This document shows positions 57,897-64,000 of a stretch of DNA of 64,000 nt, in pieces. Each line of letters begins with the position of its first letter. Position 1 is the first letter of the stretch. The notes under the pieces were generated by a model. It was not told the origin of the DNA and ran no database searches. It was given only the letters and a program-made list of their open reading frames with translations. Source of the stretch: an uncultured Draconibacterium sp. (GTDB lineage: Bacteria > Bacteroidota > Bacteroidia > Bacteroidales > Prolixibacteraceae); the NCBI RefSeq assembly GCF_963674925.1, contig NZ_OY771647.1, forward strand, positions 2,309,501-2,373,500, read 5' to 3'. A program made the position numbers and the translations under genes.

Positions 57897-58700
57897 ATAA
57901 CCTGTCCTAAGAATGTTTTTTGATGAAATTAATCTTAACAGAATAATAGTTTCTTTTCTCCTGTACATTGGCCCATCATTCCGGTGTGCTGAACCTGCCC
58001 TGCTTATGATTTGCCAGTATTCCTTCTCCTGGTGATATCCCGGAATGAAAAGCCTTATTGCACCGCACGGCAAGAGCCTGAACTCCGGTTCGCTTTGCTC
58101 AATTTCTCCCCGTAGTTTCCTTTCACCTGCCCGGATTTTCGGCCACCCACTTTCCTGCCTCAAGCGAAAATCAGGAGTCAGGTTTCAGTCACGCCAGCCC
58201 TTTTCGCAATACTTCCCTGCATTCCTGCACATGCCCTAATCCTGCCCACATGACTATTTTCAGGCTATTCATGGTATTTTCCCGTGCCCCGGAACATTGC
58301 CCTGACCGGCTTCAACACTCCCTAACCCCGTTCGCTCACTCACGGGAATTGGTCGTTGGTTTTGCCGTTACAGTGAAAAGCTCCTCAGAGGCACCGCACG
58401 GAAAGAGCCATCCTTCCGTTTTACTGCAGTCCTGCACTTTCCTGTAGCCCGCGCACTCAAGTAATTTAACTGGTGTTAGTTTTTAATAGGTTGAAAACAA
58501 AAAAAGACGCCCAAAGATCGCCATCCTCCGCTATGGCCCTGGCCGGTTAAACCGCAAGGCTAAATAAATGTCCCGATTCTTGGTTTAAAAGTTCAAAATA
58601 GTAGTTTGGCTGGTTTGGGACAGCCTTGCCGTTTATCCACGGATGCCGGTTCCCTGGGCTTTCTTCTCTTTTTTTTCTTTTTTTCTCTTCTTTTGGGGAA
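57897..58700. other. Non-coding, pyrimidine-rich, GC-richer stretch
   Basis: From about 57950 to 58660 the plus strand is visibly richer in C and T, and in GC, than the rest of the window, and no frame looks like protein. A long reverse-strand frame here (57537-58163) crosses the two pseudogene fragments and is not credible. Two near-identical copies of a 19-bp word lie inside. A poly-pyrimidine run follows at about 58668-58695. The unusual composition suggests remnant mobile-element DNA (for example an element end or transfer origin) or a structured RNA, but I recognise none. Confidence 0.4.
58061..58409 (+). repeat. 19-bp direct repeat, two copies 330 bp apart
   Basis: GCACCGCACGGCAAGAGCC at 58061-58079 and GCACCGCACGGAAAGAGCC at 58391-58409 differ at one base. 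Each is preceded about 14 bp upstream by TGAAAAGC. They may mark an old duplication or paired protein-binding sites. Confidence 0.6.
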
Positions 58701-59016
58701 TATTTTATTTTTAATAAATTGAGTTAAATACAGGTCAAGTCTCTTTATTCTTACTGTCAAGTCCTTGCTATAGTTGGTGGGGGAGGGGTTGGCAAGATGT
58801 GATTTTGTTTCACAAAAACTTGCCTGCTCTGCAGGATTGATTTCCCATTAATGGAAAAGAGGCGCACCTCCCAAGAGAGATTTATGGTTAAGGAATATGA
58901 AATAATTTGAAAGTGGAATGAATTTTTTTCCTGTTAATATGGTATCCCAAATCTGCAACAAAGTGAAACGAATTCAGGCAAACGTCAAAAGACTACCGCA
59001 TAAAAGCTGCGGAAAA

Positions 59017-59124
59017 AGTGGTCAAGAGTTTTTGATTTTAATGTATCGTTTTGAGTGAATACACCTTTCTCATACTTCGAAAGACGAATTCAACACAAAA
59101 AAGATGTAAAAACACTTGACCACT
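59017..59124. repeat. 108-bp MITE-like or hairpin element with 17-bp terminal inverted repeats
   Basis: AGTGGTCAAGAGTTTTT at 59017-59033 and AAAAACACTTGACCACT at 59108-59124 are inverted repeats with one mismatch. The interior of 74 bp carries further weak complementarity (TTTTGAGTGAAT against ATTCAACACAAAA). There is no coding potential and no obvious target-site duplication. It could be a miniature inverted-repeat element, a long hairpin RNA, or a binding region for a recombinase. Confidence 0.55.
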
Positions 59125-59271
59125 AATCCGCCTCCTGTGCACATGCAATTTATTCAGTTTCCTTTTGCCTAATGCCTGAATTCAAAAAATTGGTGTTTAC
59201 GATTTGGGATTAAGGAATAATTTAGAATTAATTCAATTAAAATTCATATATTTATAAATAGTGAGCTAAAG

Positions 59272-59297
59272 AATTTTAGAGAGAGACTTTAGAGAGA
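59272..59297 (+). repeat. Copy of the integrase-proximal repeat, inverted
   Basis: AATTTTAGAGAGAGACTTTA (59272-59291), followed by GAGAGA, resembles the reverse complement of 1060-1092 (AAATTATAAGAGAGACTTTA then TCGAGA). It falls just before the core-chromosome genes. It could be an arm-type integrase site at the other end of an element, or coincidence in simple sequence. Confidence 0.3.
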
Positions 59298-59345
59298 CCT
59301 ATCGATTTTAACGTTTTTAATGTGTTGATAATCAGTTGTAAATTA

Positions 59346-59410
59346 GTGGGGTTCTGCCCCCAGCTGAGTCACACCACAAAAAAGCTTCGAAGAAATTCGG
59401 AGCTTTTTTT
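59346..59410 (+). terminator. Terminator preceded by a tRNA/tmRNA-3'-end-like sequence
   Basis: AAAAAGCTTCGAA (59379-59391) and TTCGGAGCTTTTT (59396-59408) form a near-perfect stem with a U-run, a strong intrinsic terminator. No gene precedes it. Just upstream is GGGG-TTCTG-CCCC (59348-59360), then AGCTGAGTCACACCAC. This vaguely resembles the T-arm and CCA-proximal end of tmRNA or tRNA. The terminator is well supported; the RNA remnant is a guess. Confidence 0.55.
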
Positions 59411-59514
59411 GTTTCCATTTTTTCATGACTCTACATAAATTAATGAATCAGCCAGGCATAAGTGTGATCTCATTAAATAACAACCCAAATCGAGGAATAT
59501 CAAAAATTTAGACA

Positions 59515-59640
59515 TAAAAAATGCCCTCTCGGGCAAAAAGGAAGGGGAAAGCTCTATGGACGCTTTTTGAAGATGATTGATAATTTACAAACCCCTAAAC
59601 ACAAAACCAATCATAAATACAGAAGTCGCTTTCCCCTTTT
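59515..59640. repeat. Two inverted repeats in the gene-free region
   Basis: GCCC-TCTC-GGGC (59523-59534) is flanked by A-runs and could terminate reverse-strand transcripts. Then AAGGGGAAAGC (59542-59552) is perfectly complementary to GCTTTCCCCTT (59628-59638), enclosing 75 bp of AC-rich sequence. A small structured RNA or a mini-element is possible. No other feature is visible between 59411 and 59759. Confidence 0.4.
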
Positions 59641-59759
59641 AAGTTTTACTTATTGAAAATAAAACCAACCATTAAATCAATAGCAAATATAAGGAAATGA
59701 TTAAAGCAGAAAAGCTTTGTGAAACATAAAATCACTTTAGTGTACATAAAAAAGGATGG

Positions 59760-59846
59760 TTTTCCCATAATGGGAAAAACTATGTTTATTTGGGAAATGA
59801 CTGTTTAAGCAATAATAATGCAGTAATGAATATTGAATTATATTTG
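59760..59846 (+). promoter_or_regulatory. Promoter region of rlmD with upstream palindrome
   Basis: TATATTTG at 59839-59846 matches the Bacteroidetes -7 consensus TAnnTTTG and would start transcription about 10-12 nt before the GTG start. TTTTCCCA-TAA-TGGGAAAA at 59760-59778 is a perfect 8-bp inverted repeat upstream, possibly an operator. No clear -33 TTG is seen at the right distance. Confidence 0.45.
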
Positions 59847-59863
59847 CGCAAAATTAGAAAGCT

Positions 59864-61279
59864 GTGGGAAGAAGAAAAAGAAAAAAGCCGTTTTACGAGA
59901 ATGTAAAAATTGAAGATATTGGTGCAGAAGGAAAAGCCGTTGCACGTGTTGGCGATGTAGTTGTTTTTACCAAGCTGGCCATTCCCGGCGATGTGGTTGA
60001 CATGCAGGTAACCAAGAAAAGAAAACGTTACCAGGAAGCGGTTGTAAAAGAGTTTAAAGCATACAGCGAAGACAGAACTGAAGCTTTCTGCGAACATTTT
60101 GGCGTATGCGGCGGATGCAAGTGGCAAATTCTGCCTTACGAAAAGCAATTGTTCTACAAACAAAAGCAGGTACAGGACCAGCTATCCAGAATTGGAAAAG
60201 TGGAAATGCCTCAAATGCTGCCAATTCTGGGGTCAGAAAAAAACACATTCTACCGAAATAAAATGGAATTCACTTTCTCGAACAAACGCTGGTTGAGTTT
60301 CGAGGAGGTTCAGAGCGATGAGGAAATAAAAGATCCGAATGCTCTCGGTTTTCACATTCCTGGCTTGTTCGATAAAGTGGTGAATATCGATAAATGCTGG
60401 CTACAGGACGATCCCTCGAACCAAATTCGCAACTTTATTTACAATTATGCTTTAAAAGAAAAATTATCTTTCTTCGATATTCGCGAACAGGAAGGATTCT
60501 TAAGAACGCTGATAATCAGAACCACTTCGACAGGTGAGGTGATGGTTATTGTAAGTTTCTTTTACGAAGATGAACCGGCACGCGAACAGTTGTTAGACGC
60601 CGTGAAGAACGAGTTTCCGGGGATAACTTCGTTGATGTATGTTATTAATACAAAGGGAAACGATACGATAACCGATCAGGAGATAAAAGTATTCTCAGGG
60701 CGCGATTATGTGCTGGAACAAATGGAGGGATTACAATTTAAGATTGGTCCAAAGAGCTTTTATCAAACCAACTCTGAACAGGCTTACGAGTTATACAAGG
60801 TAGCCCGTAATTTTGCGGAACTTGAAGGAGATGAGACTGTTTACGACCTGTATACAGGAACCGGCACGATCGCTAATTTTGTGGCAAAAAAGGCGAAAAA
60901 AGTTGTGGGAATTGAGTATGTGCCCGAAGCTATTGAGGACGCTAAATTAAATTCGGAACTTAACCATATCGAAAATACAAAGTTTTTTGCCGGCGATATG
61001 AAAGATGTTCTTAACGAAACTTTTATAAGTGAACACGGCAAGCCAGAAGTGGTAATTACCGATCCGCCAAGAGCCGGAATGCATGCCGATGTAATTGAAA
61101 CCATTTTAAAAATGGAGCCGCATAAAATTGTTTATGTTAGTTGTAATCCTGCCACCCAGGCACGCGACCTTGCAATGCTCGATTCGTTGTACCAAATTGA
61201 GAAAATTCAGCCCGTTGATATGTTTCCTCATACACATCATGTGGAAAATGTAGTTCTGCTCAGAAAAAGGCTTGATTAA
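59864..61279 (+). CDS. rlmD: 23S rRNA (uracil-C5) methyltransferase, RlmD/RumA type
   Basis: This 471-residue cytoplasmic enzyme has an N-terminal TRAM domain (about 10-65). Iron-sulfur ligands C76, C82 and C85 (FCEHFGVCGGCKW) come next, with a further Cys in DKCWLQDD. The SAM-binding fold holds YDLYTGTGTIANF and VVGIEYVPEAIEDA, the DPPRAGMH motif follows, and the catalytic nucleophile is C427 in YVSCNPATQARDL. It methylates C5 of a uracil in 23S rRNA (U1939 or U747 class); which of the two cannot be told from the sequence. GTG is used as start since no in-frame ATG lies nearby upstream. It begins the core-type region after the junction scar. Confidence 0.9.
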   Translation: MGRRKRKKPFYENVKIEDIGAEGKAVARVGDVVVFTKLAIPGDVVDMQVTKKRKRYQEAVVKEFKAYSEDRTEAFCEHFGVCGGCKWQILPYEKQLFYKQKQVQDQLSRIGKVEMPQMLPILGSEKNTFYRNKMEFTFSNKRWLSFEEVQSDEEIKDPNALGFHIPGLFDKVVNIDKCWLQDDPSNQIRNFIYNYALKEKLSFFDIREQEGFLRTLIIRTTSTGEVMVIVSFFYEDEPAREQLLDAVKNEFPGITSLMYVINTKGNDTITDQEIKVFSGRDYVLEQMEGLQFKIGPKSFYQTNSEQAYELYKVARNFAELEGDETVYDLYTGTGTIANFVAKKAKKVVGIEYVPEAIEDAKLNSELNHIENTKFFAGDMKDVLNETFISEHGKPEVVITDPPRAGMHADVIETILKMEPHKIVYVSCNPATQARDLAMLDSLYQIEKIQPVDMFPHTHHVENVVLLRKRLD

Positions 61280-61343
61280 TTACATAAAATAGCCTAACTT
61301 GGTGTCTCTAAATGCAATTAAAAGTTGCAAAAATAAGGGTCGT

Positions 61344-61369
61344 ATTAAGAAGCCGGATGCTTTCTTAAT
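61344..61369 (+). terminator. Terminator after rlmD
   Basis: ATTAAGAA (61344-61351) and TTCTTAAT (61362-61369) pair around a GC-containing loop, followed by ATTTTATAT. It is a weak but plausible intrinsic terminator between rlmD and the OmpA-family gene. Confidence 0.5.
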
Positions 61370-61426
61370 ATTTTATATGTATAATATTTAACAAGTTTTC
61401 TGAAAAAATCCTAAATTCAAATAATT

Positions 61427-62971
61427 ATGAAAAGATTACTACTTTTTCTTTTTGCATTTGTACCAATGTTGGTTTTTGCTCAACAAGAATGTGTTTATTT
61501 TAAAAAAATGGTCAAGCTTGAAACCGAAAAGACCAACCTGAATACAACACAAAGTGATTTTGGCCCCGGTTTCGTGGGCGATGAACTTTGGTATTCGGCG
61601 TATACCGATGAAGAGATTGAGAAATTAAATAATGGTTCTGATAAGAAAATCTATTATAATTTGTATTCAACTCCAACGGACGCAAAAGGTAATGTAAAAT
61701 CAGGCAAAGATCTTAAGCTAGCTTCGGCAAGCGAAGGTTATCATGCCGGACCGGTTTCGTATTGCGAAGCAACCGGAGAGCTTTTTGTTACTTTAAGTAA
61801 CTTCGAAAATCCGATTGTGCGAAATAAAGTTTATCAAAAGGCAGATATTCGTCTGAAAATTATCATTGCTAAAAAAGTTAATGGCGAATGGCAGAAAACA
61901 GGAGAGTTGCCATTTAACAATCCGGCTTATTCGGTAGGTCATCCGAGTATCTCGGTTACGGGCGATACTTTGTATTTTGTTTCAGATATTCCTGAAAAAG
62001 GGCTCGGAGGAACAGATATTTACAGGTCAGTTCGCACAAACGGTACCTGGGGCGAAATGCACAATATGGGTAGCGCAGTAAATACCGATAAAAATGAAAT
62101 GTTCCCGTTTATTTACAAAGGCAAATTCCTGATTTTTGCATCAAATGGAAGAGGTGCCGGCGATGATCTTAATATATACAATGTCGGACTATTTGGCGAT
62201 AACATTACCGGAGTTGCCGAGTTGACTGAATTAAACTCTGCCGGTGACGATTTTGGTTTTGTAATTCATCCTGAAGGAGAAGTTGGATACTATTGCTCGA
62301 ACAAAGAAGGAGGAATGGGGAGCGATGATATTTATAAGGTCCTGCTTAATGGTTTGTACCATCTTGAGCTGGTTGTTATGGATAAGAAGTCGATGGAACC
62401 AATGGAAGATGCTGATATTACATTTGATGGGGTTGCACAGACAATTGCGGGCACCGTATTTAAGTCAGAATTGGAAGAAGATAAAAGCTATTCTGTGGCA
62501 AGTAATATTGATGGTTACATGAACGATTCGAAAACTATTTCTACAGTTGGAAAACCTTTTGGTGTTCTTCGCGATACATTATGGGTTGAAAAAGTAGAAG
62601 TTAGGCAGAAGTTTGTTATGGAAAATATTTATTACGACTTTGACAAATGGAATATTTTACCTGCATCGGAAGTTGAACTGGATAAGTTGGTAAAAGTAAT
62701 GCAAGACAATCCTGACTGGAAAGTTGAATTGGGATCGCATACCGACTGTCGTGGTAGTGATGCTTACAACCAAATCCTGAGTCAGAAACGTTCAGATTCA
62801 GCAGTTGGCTATATTGTTGGCAAAGGAATAGATTCTGACAGGATTACCGCCAAAGGATATGGTGAAACTCAGTTAGTAAACCAATGTGATGACGGTGTTC
62901 CTTGTTCAAAAGAAGATCATCGTAAAAACCGTAGAACAGAATTTACGATTCTTGAAATGAATGAAAATTAG
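61427..62971 (+). CDS. OmpA-family outer-membrane protein with PD40-like propeller
   Basis: This 514-residue protein has a signal peptide (about 1-18, VPMLVFAQQ). Its middle part (about 40-300) holds WD40-like/PD40 strands (YSVGHPSISVTGDTLYFVSD, DDFGFVIHPEGEVGYYCS). A short carboxypeptidase-regulatory-like segment precedes the C-terminal OmpA peptidoglycan-binding domain (about 400-510; IYYDFDKWNILPASEVELDK, ELGSHTDCRGSDAYN, LSQKRSDSAVGYIV). It links the outer membrane to peptidoglycan and is common in this phylum, for example beside gliding or secretion functions, but no specific role can be assigned. It stands alone between terminators. Confidence 0.88.
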   Translation: MKRLLLFLFAFVPMLVFAQQECVYFKKMVKLETEKTNLNTTQSDFGPGFVGDELWYSAYTDEEIEKLNNGSDKKIYYNLYSTPTDAKGNVKSGKDLKLASASEGYHAGPVSYCEATGELFVTLSNFENPIVRNKVYQKADIRLKIIIAKKVNGEWQKTGELPFNNPAYSVGHPSISVTGDTLYFVSDIPEKGLGGTDIYRSVRTNGTWGEMHNMGSAVNTDKNEMFPFIYKGKFLIFASNGRGAGDDLNIYNVGLFGDNITGVAELTELNSAGDDFGFVIHPEGEVGYYCSNKEGGMGSDDIYKVLLNGLYHLELVVMDKKSMEPMEDADITFDGVAQTIAGTVFKSELEEDKSYSVASNIDGYMNDSKTISTVGKPFGVLRDTLWVEKVEVRQKFVMENIYYDFDKWNILPASEVELDKLVKVMQDNPDWKVELGSHTDCRGSDAYNQILSQKRSDSAVGYIVGKGIDSDRITAKGYGETQLVNQCDDGVPCSKEDHRKNRRTEFTILEMNEN

Positions 62972-62997
62972 TATTAAGTAATATATACCAATCATCT

Positions 62998-63031
62998 GAA
63001 AGCTGCTCTTTTTAAAGGGCAGCTTTCTTTT
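62998..63031. terminator. Bidirectional terminator between convergent genes
   Basis: GAAAGCTGCT (62998-63007) pairs with GGCAGCTTTC (63018-63027), with a T-run on the plus strand and A-rich sequence before it. It lies between the OmpA-family gene and the convergent response-regulator gene and can serve both. Confidence 0.8.
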
Positions 63032-63078
63032 TGCTCAGAAGTTTGGAGCTGTCTTTATCTTGAAGGAAAAACGAGCTG

Positions 63079-63732
63079 TTACAGTGAGATAAGCTGATTT
63101 TTAAAAGCGTAAATAACCAGGTTAACGGTGTTAAAAGTCTCTGTTTTCTGAAAGAGATTGCTTTTGTGTTTCTCCACCGTTTTGGGGCTTAAATGAATCA
63201 ATCCGGCAATTTGGTCGTTGTTCAGCCCTTTGCAAATCAAACTCAGAATTTCCTTCTCGCGAGAGGTAAATTGGTCCAGAAGTTGTTCGCCCGACCTGCG
63301 CTCCTTGTCTTTATACAAATTGCGCGAAATTACTTTTATAATTTCCGATGAGAAGTAGCTTCCTCCATCGGCAACTTTTTTAATGGCTTTTTCAAAGTCT
63401 TCAATATCAGATCTTTTTAGCATATAGCCTTCCACTCCTGCCGAAATCATTTGCTCAATATATTCATCGTCGGCAAAAGATGTTAATGCAATAACTTTTA
63501 ATTCAGGATACTTTTTTAGTGCTTGTTTTGTGGCTTCAATGCCGTTCATTTTGGGCATATTAATGTCCATTAAAACGATGTCGGGCTTAATGTTATCAAT
63601 AAGTTCCAGAAACTCTTCGCCATTTGCAGCTTCGCCAACAACCGTTACAAAGTCGAAATTGCTTAGTAACATCATCAAACCATCTCTAAAAATTTTGTGG
63701 TCGTCAACGATTATAATGTTTGTGTTCTCCAT
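63079..63732 (-). CDS. NarL/LuxR-family response regulator
   Basis: This 217-residue protein has a receiver domain at about residues 1-120, with the acidic pocket D10-D11, phospho-acceptor D56 (IVLMDINMPKMNG) and Lys of LKRSD. The LuxR-type helix-turn-helix follows at about 150-215 (LDQFTSREKEILSLICKGLN, IHLSPKTVEKHKSNLFQKT). It is encoded 9 bp after its partner kinase on the same strand. The signal sensed is unknown; nothing ties it to the glycan locus. Confidence 0.93.
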   Translation of the reverse strand: MENTNIIIVDDHKIFRDGLMMLLSNFDFVTVVGEAANGEEFLELIDNIKPDIVLMDINMPKMNGIEATKQALKKYPELKVIALTSFADDEYIEQMISAGVEGYMLKRSDIEDFEKAIKKVADGGSYFSSEIIKVISRNLYKDKERRSGEQLLDQFTSREKEILSLICKGLNNDQIAGLIHLSPKTVEKHKSNLFQKTETFNTVNLVIYAFKNQLISL

Positions 63733-63741
63733 GTTCGTGAA

Positions 63742-64000
63742 TTATATCATGAAACTTAGTTTTATTTCAACTCCCTTTCCTTCTCCGGTGTTAATTTCGT
63801 ATTTACCACCAAACGACTCGATACGGTTGATAATATTGCGCAGTCCCATTTTTTCTTCGTCTGATGTGCGAATAAGCTCAGGATTAAATCCTTTTCCGTT
63901 GTCGCGATACAATATAACTACTGTCTTTTTAATTTGTTGAATGTCGATGTGCAGTTTTGAAGCGTCAGCGTGTTTTAGCGTGTTGTTTATTAACTCGTTA
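63742..64000 (-). CDS. Sensor histidine kinase, C-terminal part (cut by window edge)
   Basis: The reverse strand is open from the window edge to TAA at 63742-63744. It encodes the end of a HATPase domain of the HisKA_3 (NarX/LiaS) type: N-E-L-I-N-N-T-L-K-H-A-D (N box), then YRDNGKGFNP (G1 box) and EEKMGLRNIINRIESFGGKY (G2 box). The sensor and dimerization parts lie outside. It pairs with the response regulator 9 bp downstream. Confidence 0.88.
   Translation of the reverse strand, partial: NELINNTLKHADASKLHIDIQQIKKTVVILYRDNGKGFNPELIRTSDEEKMGLRNIINRIESFGGKYEINTGEGKGVEIKLSFMI

Noticed and set aside
57537..58163. 208-residue reverse-strand open frame
   Set aside because: It is antisense to the DUF5060 and ATPase fragments and extends into the pyrimidine-rich block; its composition is unlike a protein and no family is recognisable.
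58045..58447. Two short plus-strand open frames (58045-58239, 58250-58447)
   Set aside because: They arise from the C/T-rich composition (Pro/Ser/Cys/His-rich translations) and have no upstream signals or family resemblance.
57950..58450. Group II intron
   Set aside because: The reverse strand has a few words reminiscent of intron termini, but I find no domain V hairpin and no maturase, so I do not claim it.
1..64000. CRISPR arrays, intact tRNA/rRNA genes or complete IS elements
   Set aside because: No regularly spaced repeats, no cloverleaf with correct T-loop, and no intact transposase were seen; only remnants are present.

Overview
The window looks like Bacteroidota (Bacteroidetes) chromosome, probably a free-living polysaccharide degrader of the Marinilabiliales/Prolixibacteraceae type. 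The reasons are two SusC/SusD pairs, FecI/FecR-like ECF regulation, a one-protein hybrid two-component system (HTCS), many lipoprotein signal peptides, low GC and TAnnTTTG-type promoters. The lineage is inferred from gene content only.

Layout: (1) 1-1860 is the end of a tyrosine recombinase followed by about 1 kb of debris, including the tail of an IS3-type transposase. (2) 1861-6353 is a small catabolic module: GntP-type permease, frameshifted binding lipoprotein, amidohydrolase and a divergent LacI regulator, with two related operator-like sites. (3) 6557-13727 is ECF sigma factor, FecR anti-sigma factor, STN-bearing SusC and SusD. (4) 13823-31013 is a tightly packed run of exported enzymes: three GH30-like paralogues, a GH2 beta-glucuronidase, an ADP-ribosylglycohydrolase-fold lipoprotein, a DUF5696-like protein, GH10, two sulfatases, a beta-helix protein and GH26. 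(5) 31677-43586 is an HTCS regulator, an unassigned TIM-barrel-like lipoprotein, a small lipoprotein, a second SusC (no STN), SusD and a fasciclin-like lipoprotein. (6) 43697-57339 is a third sulfatase, an atypical GH2, GH36, GH31, a GH67-like protein with a C-terminal carbohydrate-binding domain, a decayed (alpha/alpha)6-barrel hydrolase and a GH5-like enzyme. (7) 57372-59863 is a scar: a DUF5060 fragment joined to the end of a DnaC/IstB-like ATPase, then about 2 kb of non-coding DNA with inverted repeats. (8) 59864-64000 is core-type chromosome: RlmD/RumA methyltransferase, OmpA-family protein, LuxR-type response regulator and its sensor kinase.

How it works together (inference): regions 3-6 form a double polysaccharide utilization locus. 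One SusCD pair is wired to an ECF/anti-sigma circuit, the other to an HTCS. The HTCS probably acts through a 29-bp motif found at the same distance from two promoters. The enzymes suggest a sulfated, uronic-acid-containing, xylose/galactose-bearing heteroglycan: xylanase-like GH10 and GH30, beta-glucuronidase, GH67-like, GH26, GH31, GH36 and three formylglycine-type sulfatases. No sulfatase maturase lies in the window. The flanking recombinase, IS debris and junction scar suggest that the block was acquired or rearranged.
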